Shown here piece by piece: positions 46,232 through 54,159 of a stretch of 64,000 nucleotides of DNA. Each line of letters starts with the position of its first letter. Within the stretch, counting starts at the first letter, position 1. The notes under the pieces were generated by a model, which was given only the letters and a program-made list of their open reading frames with translations, searched no databases and was not told the origin of the DNA. The position numbers were made by a program, and so were the translations under genes. This stretch comes from JBJXGV01 sp046160485 (lineage in GTDB: Bacteria; Orphanbacterota; Orphanbacteria; JBJXGV01): positions 8,463 to 72,462 of the forward strand of contig JBJXGV010000033.1 of NCBI GenBank assembly GCA_046160485.1, written 5' to 3'.

Positions 46232-47573
46232 GGCTCTCCTCCTCTCTCGAAGCGAGCGTGACGACGGAGCGGTTGTTCTTCGTAAAATACGTCTTCGCGA
46301 ACGCGACAAGATCCGCCGACGAGAGACCCGCGACGGCCTCGGCAATCTTGTCGAGCGTGGCTACGTCCCCAGTCAGGCCCGTCACGACCGCAAGGTTCAC
46401 GGCGATGTCGGCGGGCGTCTCCATCTGCATCGAAAGTCCGTAGCGGAAATTCGACTGCGCGTCCCGGAAGCGCTTCTCGTCGACCTTGCCGGCGGACAGC
46501 TCCGCGATCGAACCGTCGATGAACGCTACCGCGTCGTCCGTGTGGTCGCGCTCCTTAAGCACGAGGTTGTACGACCACAAGCGCGGGTCGCGATGATCGA
46601 AGTAGTAGGCCTCGATCCGCTCGACGATCTGACGGTCGAGCACGAGCGTCTTGTAGGCGGGGCTCGTCTCGCCTATGAGATACGAATTGAGCACGTTCTG
46701 AATCGCGCAGTCCTTAAGGCTGTTCCGAGCGCCAGGCGTGTGGTACCCGACCAGGACGCGCGGCTGCGTCGGCGTATCCCATTCGTGATGCAGCCTCTTC
46801 TCCGCGGTCTGCGGAGGCTCGACGGGAATCTCCACCTTCGCCACCGAGCCACTCCACGAACCGTAGTGTTTCTTGATCTCCGCAAGCGTTGCGTCCGGGT
46901 CGAAACCGCCGACGACGAAAACGACGCAGTTGTCGGGCCGGTACCAGCGCCCGAAGAAGCTCTTCGAGTATTCGTACATCGTCGGCATCGCTTTGATGTC
47001 TTCGAGGAATCCCATCGTGGTGTGCTTGTACGTGTGCGTCGTGAACGCCAGATCGCACATCAATTCTTCGAGCTTCTGTCCCGGGTCGGCGAAGTTCTTG
47101 TTGTACTCGCCGAGCACGGCCTTCGTTTCCGTTTGGAACGCTTCCTCCTCGTACTCGAGGAACTGGAAACGGTCCGCTTCGATCTCGATGAGCTTCGCAA
47201 GGCCGCTCGACGGCCCGTAGTTCGTGTAGACCGTGACGTCGTCCGTCGTGAACGCGTTGTCCGTGACGCCCATCTTCTGAAGCTCGCCGTCGCGCGCTTC
47301 CGACGAGTAGTTCTTCGTGCCGCGAAACATCATGTGCTCGAAGAGGTGCGCGAATCCGGAGTGGCCCGGCTCGATCTCGTTTCGCGAGCCCGTGCGGACG
47401 AGCGTGTAGTACGCCGCCACGCCTTCGTGCGGCGTGTTGACGAACACAACGCGGAGTCCGTTCGCGAGCGTGTGCTCTTTGATCGGATACGGGACGACCG
47501 CCCCGGCGTGGGCGCTTCTCGCGAATGCGAGGGCGAGCCCGACGACTAGGAATGACAGGAGTGCGACTTTCAA
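46218..47573 (-). CDS. M16-family zinc peptidase, catalytic subunit
   Basis: 451 residues, exported (signal peptide about 1-23, ending ARSAHA). The inverted zinc motif is FAHLFEHMMFRGT with His76, Glu79 and His80, and the second Glu lies in the following EADRFQFLEYEEEAFQTE region. The C-terminal M16 half lacks a zinc site, as is normal. Start is TTG 47573, behind AAGGAGGAG at a spacing of 6; no ATG fits. It forms an operon with the degenerate subunit. Role: probably digestion of peptides in the periplasm by a heterodimer. Confidence 0.92.
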   Translation of the reverse strand: MKVALLSFLVVGLALAFARSAHAGAVVPYPIKEHTLANGLRVVFVNTPHEGVAAYYTLVRTGSRNEIEPGHSGFAHLFEHMMFRGTKNYSSEARDGELQKMGVTDNAFTTDDVTVYTNYGPSSGLAKLIEIEADRFQFLEYEEEAFQTETKAVLGEYNKNFADPGQKLEELMCDLAFTTHTYKHTTMGFLEDIKAMPTMYEYSKSFFGRWYRPDNCVVFVVGGFDPDATLAEIKKHYGSWSGSVAKVEIPVEPPQTAEKRLHHEWDTPTQPRVLVGYHTPGARNSLKDCAIQNVLNSYLIGETSPAYKTLVLDRQIVERIEAYYFDHRDPRLWSYNLVLKERDHTDDAVAFIDGSIAELSAGKVDEKRFRDAQSNFRYGLSMQMETPADIAVNLAVVTGLTGDVATLDKIAEAVAGLSSADLVAFAKTYFTKNNRSVVTLASREEESHGSR

Positions 47574-47724
47574 AGCGAAACTCCTCCTTTCTGGGTCACT
47601 TTAAGGGGAAGTGCGGTACACGAGTGAGGCGAACGGGGCGAGGCTATCCCACGACTGCTCGGATTTCAAGGCGTCGAGGGGAGAGCGGGCGCCGCGGGGG
47701 AGCGGCACGTCGCGATGTTGGCTT

Positions 47725-48555
47725 TTACGTGTGCGCGACAGCGTGGCCATGGTCGCGGTCCGTCGTCTTCGCACCGCGAAGCGTGCCATGGCCGAAGAGC
47801 ACGTGATAGCGGAAACGGTAGCCGAGGGATTCGCAGAGCGCGCGGCCGGCGGCATTCGACGCGAAGACGCCGAGGCCGATGATGTCGACGCCCTGCGCGA
47901 AGAGACGCTCGGCGAGCGCGTGGTTGACCGCGTGCGCGAGGCCCTTGCGTCGCGCGTCGTCGCGCGTCACCACGTTCGAGACGAATGCGCGCCGGTACTC
48001 GCGCGCGACGATCGGCGCCGACGCGAACGCGGCGAGCCGCCCGCCCTCGCGGATCCCGACGTGAACGCCCTCGCGAAGCTGCTCGGCCCGGAAGAAATTG
48101 CCGGGATAGCTCGCTGACAAGAGATCTTCGACCTCGCGTGCGTCGTTCGGCCCGATCTCGACGATCGTCGCGCGCCGCCGCGGCAGCGCGAGATCGCCGC
48201 GCGAAAGCGAGAAGATCAAGTCGGGCCGCGTCTCATGGAAGAAGAGGCGTTCGATCGCTTCGGCATGCGCCACCGGAACGTGAAGCCGAACCTTCTCGGG
48301 AATGTGCGGTCTCGCCGCGAGCAGCAGGTTTTCGATTCCCGCCGGCGGACCGAAGCCGAAGAGGATCGGCGAGTAGCTGGTGTTGGTCAGATAAATGAGA
48401 AACGAAATGTTCGTCGCGCCGCCCGCGCGCCAGGTCCACGCCTTGTCGCCGCTCCCGAAGGTCGCGAGAAATGCTCCGAGAAGCGCGGATCGCTCCGGAT
48501 CGACCAAGAGCGAATGGAACAGACGCTTCGGATCGTCGATCTCGTGCACCGGCAT
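47725..48555 (-). CDS. GNAT-family N-acetyltransferase
   Basis: 276 residues. The C-terminal half is a GNAT domain with the acetyl-CoA pyrophosphate loop in VVTRDDARRKGLAHAVNHAL and the usual late strand NAAGRALCESLGYRFRYHV. The N-terminal half (about 1-140) is an extra domain seen in two-domain acetyltransferases, with no motif I can name. It is the last gene of the MurJ-TPR-GNAT unit, starting 4 bases after the TPR gene. Substrate unknown. Confidence 0.8.
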   Translation of the reverse strand: MPVHEIDDPKRLFHSLLVDPERSALLGAFLATFGSGDKAWTWRAGGATNISFLIYLTNTSYSPILFGFGPPAGIENLLLAARPHIPEKVRLHVPVAHAEAIERLFFHETRPDLIFSLSRGDLALPRRRATIVEIGPNDAREVEDLLSASYPGNFFRAEQLREGVHVGIREGGRLAAFASAPIVAREYRRAFVSNVVTRDDARRKGLAHAVNHALAERLFAQGVDIIGLGVFASNAAGRALCESLGYRFRYHVLFGHGTLRGAKTTDRDHGHAVAHT

Positions 48556-48559
48556 CGTT

Positions 48560-48880
48560 TCAGAGTCCTTCCGTTGTGAGCAGAGCGAGAAGTTCTTCGC
48601 GTGCGTGGGTATCGCCCTTCGCCTCGCAGGCGCTCACGCCGCGCGCGACCATCGCTTTCGCATGCTCGCGCTGACCGGCCGCGACGAGCGCGCGCGCCGC
48701 TTGATAGTACGCGGCCGTGTACTGCGGGTTGAGTTCGAGCAATCCGTCGAAGGTCGCGATCGCATCGTCGAACTGGCCGAGTTTCACTTGCTCCATCGCG
48801 AGGCCGTAGCGCGCGAATGCGTCGTTCGGCCGCGTCGCGACGAAGTTGCGCATGGCGTCGAGCCGTGAAGGCGCGTTCAT
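48560..48880 (-). CDS. small TPR-repeat protein
   Basis: 106 residues from ATG 48880. Two or three TPR units are visible (FARYGLAMEQVKLGQFDDAI; ATFDGLLELNPQYTAAYYQA; ARALVAAGQREHAKAMVARG). No signal peptide, so cytoplasmic. It is a protein-interaction scaffold, probably translated together with MurJ (22 bases upstream) and the acetyltransferase (4 bases downstream). Function unknown. Confidence 0.75.
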   Translation of the reverse strand: MNAPSRLDAMRNFVATRPNDAFARYGLAMEQVKLGQFDDAIATFDGLLELNPQYTAAYYQAARALVAAGQREHAKAMVARGVSACEAKGDTHAREELLALLTTEGL

Positions 48881-48902
48881 GGAGCGGATGATAGCGGCTG
48901 CA

Positions 48903-50513
48903 CTATGACGCTGCAACCGCGCGGGGCGCGCTTCCGATCTTGCGGAGCGCCACGACGACGGATGCGTAGACGACCGTGCCGAGCGCGCCGGTCGCGCAGA
49001 GGGCGATCATTCGCGCCGCGCGCGACGGTTCCGCCTCGCCGCCGGCAAGAAATCCGAGCGGCGTCCACGCGATGAATGCCGCCATCACGCTGCCCGCGGC
49101 GATGCTCTCGACGAACACGCGCACGACCGCGCCCTCGCCGACGCCGCCGTGCCGCCGGCGAAGATAGATGAGCGCGCACACGACGTTGACCGCGCTCGCT
49201 ATCGACGTGCCGAGCGCAAGCCCGGCGACGCCGAGCGGCTTGATGAGCGCGAGCGCAACGAGCAGGTTCGACGCGAGCCAAGCCAGATCGATGAACATTC
49301 GCGCGCGCATTTCCTTCATCGCGTGGAAGACGCGCCCGAGGAGCATGTTCAGCCCGAGGGTCGGCAGCCCGATCGAGTACATCACAAGCGCGCTCGCCGT
49401 CGCGTCCGTGGCCGACGCATCGAACTTTCCGCGCTCATAGAGAATCGCGACGATCTCGCGGCTCTTCACGGCAGCGACGACGGCGAACGGGACGATGATC
49501 GCGAGCAGGTAGCCCGCGTCGCGCCGGAACGCGGCGCGAAAGCCTGCCATTTCGCCGCGCGAGATGAGCGCAGCCATGTCGGTAAACATCACGGTGACGA
49601 GTGTTCCGGCGAAGATCTGGAGCGTGAGCTGATTGACCGTGGTCGCATAGCCGAGCGCCGAGACGCTTCCGGGGTCGAGGAGCGAGCCGAGAATCTTGTC
49701 CGTCATGAAGAGCGCCTGCACGATCACAGACGAGAGAAGAACCGGGCGCGCAAGCGAGAGGAGTTTCGCAAGAAGCGGATCGCGCCACGCTGGCCGCACG
49801 AAGCGAATGAATCCGAGGCGCGCCATCGCGGGAATCTGCACGAGAACGCGCAGAAGTGCGGCCGCGACGAAACTCACCGGCAGCGCGAGGCCGCCGAGGG
49901 AATCGCGAAGTCCGAGAATGCACGCGACCGTGACGCCGCCCTGCAGAATCGGAATCATTCCGGGAAGCCAGAAGACGCGCCGCACGTTCAGAAGCGCCGA
50001 CATGTAGCCGCCGATGCCCGTGAGGATCGTGCCGACGGCCATGAGTCGCGTCATCCGAATCGCGATCGCGAGTGTCTCGCCGTCGAAGCCGGGAGCGGCG
50101 ATCGCGATCGCCAGCCGCGGCGCGGCCAACAGCACGAGCGTGAAGATCGCAAGCGGCGCGGAGAAGATGATCATGATCGCGTTGAGGAATCCGATCGTCT
50201 TTCGCTCGTCGTTCTGCGCGGAGTGATCGAAGTAGAGCGGAATGAAGAGCGTCGTGAAGACGCCGACGCCGATGTTCGCGAGGAAGGACGCGAGGTAGAG
50301 GCAGACGAAGTACGCGTCGGTCTCCGACTGAGCGCCGAACGACGACGCGATGAGAAGCTGAACGACGAATCCCATCGGCTTCGCCGCGAGGGTGAGCGCC
50401 ATGAGCGAGAAGACGTCGCGGCGTTCGCGAAGGCGTGCGAGGAATCCTGTTGATCGCGGCGGCGGCGACGTAGCCGCGCCCGGGGCGGAAGGGTCTGTCG
50501 CGGAGGAAATCAT
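48903..50513 (-). CDS. murJ: MurJ-type lipid II flippase
   Basis: 536 residues with 13-14 hydrophobic helices of the MOP/MviN superfamily. It would flip the peptidoglycan precursor lipid II across the inner membrane. Family features include the early FGAQSETDAYFVCLYLASFL stretch and the NVRRVFWLPGMIPILQ stretch. An Arg/Lys-bearing helix 8-9 region (ALFMTDKILGSLLDPGSVSALGYA) and the late ILYERGKFDASATDATASAL also match. The 30-residue N-terminal extension is hydrophilic. ATG 50513. First gene of a unit with TPR and GNAT genes. The preceding 840 bases have no gene and one strong hairpin at 50563-50589. Confidence 0.9.
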   Translation of the reverse strand: MISSATDPSAPGAATSPPPRSTGFLARLRERRDVFSLMALTLAAKPMGFVVQLLIASSFGAQSETDAYFVCLYLASFLANIGVGVFTTLFIPLYFDHSAQNDERKTIGFLNAIMIIFSAPLAIFTLVLLAAPRLAIAIAAPGFDGETLAIAIRMTRLMAVGTILTGIGGYMSALLNVRRVFWLPGMIPILQGGVTVACILGLRDSLGGLALPVSFVAAALLRVLVQIPAMARLGFIRFVRPAWRDPLLAKLLSLARPVLLSSVIVQALFMTDKILGSLLDPGSVSALGYATTVNQLTLQIFAGTLVTVMFTDMAALISRGEMAGFRAAFRRDAGYLLAIIVPFAVVAAVKSREIVAILYERGKFDASATDATASALVMYSIGLPTLGLNMLLGRVFHAMKEMRARMFIDLAWLASNLLVALALIKPLGVAGLALGTSIASAVNVVCALIYLRRRHGGVGEGAVVRVFVESIAAGSVMAAFIAWTPLGFLAGGEAEPSRAARMIALCATGALGTVVYASVVVALRKIGSAPRAVAAS

Positions 50514-51354
50514 CGGAGCGCGCGCATCATATCACCCGGGGCGGCCGGAGCCGTTATGAGAAGGGCCCCGGCCTGTTCGGCCAGGGCCCCGAAAATCTCG
50601 TGCGCCCCGTGGGACGCACGCCGCGAGAGCGGCGGCCGTGGGAGGTCCGAGGGCTGGGTTCGGAACCTCTCGATCGACGGCTCGCCCGCGTCTTCGCGCG
50701 AGAACACAATGAGTTGTCGGCGGAATGCGCGGCGGACTGAAGGGACTTCGTCGCGCGGCGCCGCAAAAAAATCCGCAGCCGGCCCAAAATTTTTTCCCAT
50801 GTTTCGAGTCACGAGCCGCGCGACACCGTCGACGGGCCGCGTCGCCGCTCGGCTGACCTGCCATGTTGCCAACACGTTACCCGCCGCGCGAAAGGACCAA
50901 CCCCGCGCGCGCGCCGTGGCACGGAACGTGATGTAGCGGGACCGGACGCACGAACGAAGGTCCAGGTTCCCACAGGGGAGCGGCGCTAGTTGCCGGAAAC
51001 ATCTAAGGCAACACACCACGAAGACGGCGCTAGGTCGCTTCCTTGCGGGAACCGGCGAGAAAAGTCGCCAACGCTCGAACGCGGAAAATGTGAGAGCGGG
51101 GAGGAAGGCGCTCGAAGGGTGAACTGGGGCGTGCACCTAAGAGAGATGTCCTTCACTCCCCGTTTTCTTTTCCATCGCGGCCCCACCCGGGCCGTGAACC
51201 GATTTCGGGGAGACATTGCTAGGGTGGTTTTCACGAGGCCAATCGAGATTCGATCACCGGTGACCAGGCGCCGGTGGAATCCCGAAGAGAGCCTCGCGAT
51301 GCGGAGCCCGACAGGTGCGCTCCCCGCTGAATTCAATCGGGCGAATCGAGCCCT
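50514..51354. other. 841-bp region without a convincing gene
   Basis: Between the stop of the thioesterase gene and murJ, both on the minus strand. Frames here give Arg/Ser/Pro-rich translations with mixed codon use and no family resemblance. The sequence is visibly less GC-biased than coding regions and has runs such as AAAAAATTTT near 50790. I looked for RNase P, tmRNA, T-box and cobalamin-type signatures and did not find them. It may hold a structured RNA or a long leader ending at the hairpin near 50575; I cannot show it. Confidence 0.5.
50563..50589 (-). terminator. strong hairpin, possible terminator
   Basis: GGGCCCCGGCC (50563-50573) pairs with GGCCAGGGCCC (50579-50589) with one C-A mismatch and a TGTTC loop. 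On the minus strand it is followed by TTCTCATAA, a weak U tract. It would stop a minus-strand transcript coming from 50.6-51.35 kb, just before murJ. Confidence 0.5.
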
Positions 51355-51825
51355 TCAGCGTACGACAGCGCTTGCGCGATCCCTCTCGAGAATCGTTCTC
51401 CAATCCTCCGAAATTTCAACCGAGCGCCCCGCGCGAAAATCGTACTGAACGAGCGTCGTCTCTGCTCGCGCGACCAGTCTCCCGCTCGACTCCTCCCGTA
51501 ATTCATACTGAAGCGCCCACGACTTTGTGCCGATTCGCGTGGGCCAGAGCCCGATGACGAGTCGCTCGTGTAGAAACGCGGGGGAGTGATACGTGCACGA
51601 GATGCTCCCGAGGATGAAGTCGAAATCGTCGATCGTGCGAGCACCGCGACGTGCGGTGTAGTAGTGGGTGCGCGCCACTTCTAAGTACGAGAGATAGACC
51701 GCGTGGTTGACGTGGCCGAGGCCGTCGAGGTCGCGAAGAGACACCTCCACGGTGTATTGATACGCGCCGCGCCTCGGAGAATCGTTCGCGAGGCGCTCGG
51801 GCGTGCGGGGTTCGGGCGCGGGCAA
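51355..51825 (-). CDS. acyl-CoA thioesterase (4-hydroxybenzoyl-CoA thioesterase family)
   Basis: 156 residues, hot-dog fold. The active-site stretch is RDLDGLGHVNHAVYLSYLEV, matching the 4HBT pattern with catalytic Asp and GHVN. Later YELREESSGRLVARAETTLV and YDFRAGRSVEI are typical strands. Start is uncertain: TTG 51825 overlaps nothing and lies 2 bases past the stop of the E1 gene, but has no clear ribosome site; an internal GTG is possible. The frame upstream reads the E1 gene out of frame. Position behind a 2-oxoacid dehydrogenase suggests hydrolysis of its acyl-CoA products, an inference. Confidence 0.8.
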   Translation of the reverse strand: MPAPEPRTPERLANDSPRRGAYQYTVEVSLRDLDGLGHVNHAVYLSYLEVARTHYYTARRGARTIDDFDFILGSISCTYHSPAFLHERLVIGLWPTRIGTKSWALQYELREESSGRLVARAETTLVQYDFRAGRSVEISEDWRTILERDRASAVVR

Positions 51826-51827
51826 CG

Positions 51828-54008
51828 TCAGTACGCCGCGAGATCGCGGATCGCGCGCTCGATCCCTTCCTTCTGCGGAAGGGTCGCGTCTTCGAGGACC
51901 GGGGCGTAGCCGACTGGCGTGTCGAGCCCGCCGATGCGCCGAACGGGGGCGTCGAGCCACTCGAACAGTTCGTCGGCCGCGCGGCTCGCGATCTCGGCGC
52001 CGTAGCCGAACGAAAGATGGTCCTCGTGCGCGACGAGCAGTCGCGACGTCTTCCGAACGCTCGCGGCGATCGTCTCCCAGTCGTAGGGGGCGAGGCTGCG
52101 CAGGTCGATCACCTCCGCGTCGACGGCGCCCTCCTTCGCGAGCGCCTCCGCGGCCATGAACGCGCGGCGCACGACGGCGCCGTATGTGACGACCGTCACG
52201 TCGCTCCCCTCACGCACGACCTTCGCCTTCCCGAACGGAATCATGTAGTCGGGTCCGGGGTAGACGCCTTTCGCGTACGGCTGCCGGTAGAGGTGCTTGT
52301 GCTCGAGGAAGAGGACGGGATCATCGCAGCGAATCGCCGTGCGCAAAAGTCCGTTCGCGTCGAGCGCGGTCGACGGCATGACGACGCGCAATCCCGGACA
52401 GTGCGTAAAGATCACCTCGCCCGACTGGCTGTGGTAGACCGCACCGCCCTGCAAGTATCCCCCGATCGGGACGCGGATCACGACGGGGCACGAGAACGCG
52501 CCATTCGAGCGCCAGCGCATCATCGAGAGTTCGTCGCGAATCTGCATCATCGCTGGCCAGATGTAGTCGAAGAACTGAATCTCGACGACGGGTTTAAGGC
52601 CGCGAGTCGCCCAGCCGACGGCACGGCCGACGATGTTCGCCTCGGCGAGCGGCGAGTTGAAGACGCGCTTGCCGCCGAACGCCTTTTGCAATCCGTGAGT
52701 GACTTTAAAGACGCCGCCTTTGCCGTTGCACTCGTCGAGAATCTCGGAGCGGCTCGCGTCGGCGACGTCCTCGCCGAAGACGACGATGCGCGCATCGCGC
52801 GCCATTTCATCGCGAAGGCAGCGGTTGATCAGTTCGACCGTCGAGACGGCGGGCTCGGCGCTCGCCGCCGGTAACGTATCGAACTCGCGGCTTCTCGGGT
52901 CGACAGCTTCCGAGTAGACGTGGAGCGTGGCGGAAGAGGGCTCGGGAACCGGGGAGGCGAGCGCCTCCTCGAGCCCGCGTTGAATCTCAGCGTCGACGTC
53001 GCGCCCGATCGCCGCGAGTTCATCCGCGGTCGCGATCTTTTCGCCGAGAAGTCGCGCGCGCAGCCGCTCGATCGGGTCGGTCTGCGACTCGGCTTCGATT
53101 TCGCGCTTTGGCCGGTACGCGGCGTGGTCATCCGAAAGCGAGTGCGAGTACGGGCGCGTGCACGTGGCGTGAACGAATGCCGGGCCGCGTGTTTCGCGAA
53201 TGTGCCGCACCGCCTCGCCGAAGATGTGGTGCGAAGCCTCCGCGTCGGTGCCGTCGACCTTGAAGCAGCGCAGATTCGGAAAGCCGGAGACGAGGCGTGA
53301 GATGTCGCCGCCCGAAACGCCGACCTCCACCGGAACGGAGATCGCGTAACCGTTGTCTTCGACGACCACGAGCACAGGAAGATTGAGATTCGTGAGCGAA
53401 TTGAGCGCCTCCCAGAATTCGCCCTCGCTCGTCGTGCCGTCGCCGAGAGTGAAGACGACGACCTCGTCGCTCTGGAAACTCGACGCGCGCGCGCGCGCCT
53501 CGGCGATCTCGTGAAGATAGCGCCCGCCCTCGGCGCACCCGACCGCTTGCAAGCACTGCGTGCCGGTCGGGCTTCCCTGCGAGACGATGTTGAGCGCCTT
53601 GTGCCCCCAGTGCGACGGCATCTGCCGGCCGCCGGAGTTCGGATCGTCAGCCGTGCCGAGCCCTTCGCGGAACATCTCGGCGGGCGTCATGCCGAGCGTC
53701 AAGCAGAGCGCGCGGTCGCGGTAGTACGGGAAGAACCAGTCGTAGCCCGCGCGCAGGTGCAGCCCGGCCGCAACCAAGAGCGCCTCGTGCCCCGCGCCTG
53801 AGATCTGGAAGAAAATCTGATTCTTGCGCTTGAGCTTGATCTCTTCGTCGTCGATGCGCCGCGAGAGCAGCATCAATCGATAGATTCGCAGAAGGGTTTC
53901 GCGCGAGAGCTTGGGCGCCAGCGTGGATTTCGCGGCGTCGCGTGTGTCGCGCGACGCGGGGGCGCTCCTCGGAGCGCGTGACGCGGCGGTTCCGTTCCGC
54001 ACTTTCAT
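51828..54008 (-). CDS. 2-oxoacid dehydrogenase E1, fused alpha and beta chains
   Basis: 726 residues, combining the usually separate E1-alpha and E1-beta of the branched-chain/pyruvate type. The alpha part (about 35-370) has the ThDP motif GDGTTSEGEFWEALN...VVEDNGYAIS and the loop YSHSLSDDHAAYR with phosphorylation-loop residues. The beta part (about 400-726) opens with TVELINRCLRDEMARDARIV, then GEDVADASR and FNSPLAEANIVGRAVGWA, and ends with DTPVGYAPVLEDATLPQKEG. ATG 54008 has GAGGA upstream. The family acts on pyruvate or branched 2-oxoacids with E2 and E3, neither nearby. The window also carries aceE, so the two probably serve different substrates. Confidence 0.92.
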   Translation of the reverse strand: MKVRNGTAASRAPRSAPASRDTRDAAKSTLAPKLSRETLLRIYRLMLLSRRIDDEEIKLKRKNQIFFQISGAGHEALLVAAGLHLRAGYDWFFPYYRDRALCLTLGMTPAEMFREGLGTADDPNSGGRQMPSHWGHKALNIVSQGSPTGTQCLQAVGCAEGGRYLHEIAEARARASSFQSDEVVVFTLGDGTTSEGEFWEALNSLTNLNLPVLVVVEDNGYAISVPVEVGVSGGDISRLVSGFPNLRCFKVDGTDAEASHHIFGEAVRHIRETRGPAFVHATCTRPYSHSLSDDHAAYRPKREIEAESQTDPIERLRARLLGEKIATADELAAIGRDVDAEIQRGLEEALASPVPEPSSATLHVYSEAVDPRSREFDTLPAASAEPAVSTVELINRCLRDEMARDARIVVFGEDVADASRSEILDECNGKGGVFKVTHGLQKAFGGKRVFNSPLAEANIVGRAVGWATRGLKPVVEIQFFDYIWPAMMQIRDELSMMRWRSNGAFSCPVVIRVPIGGYLQGGAVYHSQSGEVIFTHCPGLRVVMPSTALDANGLLRTAIRCDDPVLFLEHKHLYRQPYAKGVYPGPDYMIPFGKAKVVREGSDVTVVTYGAVVRRAFMAAEALAKEGAVDAEVIDLRSLAPYDWETIAASVRKTSRLLVAHEDHLSFGYGAEIASRAADELFEWLDAPVRRIGGLDTPVGYAPVLEDATLPQKEGIERAIRDLAAY

Positions 54009-54159
54009 CGAATTGGATTCCTCGAAGGCTCTGTTGCGTTTCAGAGTCGCGCGATCGCGCGAAGTCGGGCGAGTATAGCCGACCGCGCGGAGGGAAGGCA
54101 ACGCGGCGCTTGGGGCGCGCGGCGTGGTGCGCGACGCGGGGCGTTGCCGGCGCCGGCAG

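Noticed and set aside
50510..51136. Minus-strand frame of 208 codons ahead of murJ
   Set aside because: Composition is random-like, codon bias is absent and it would run through the hairpin at 50563-50589.
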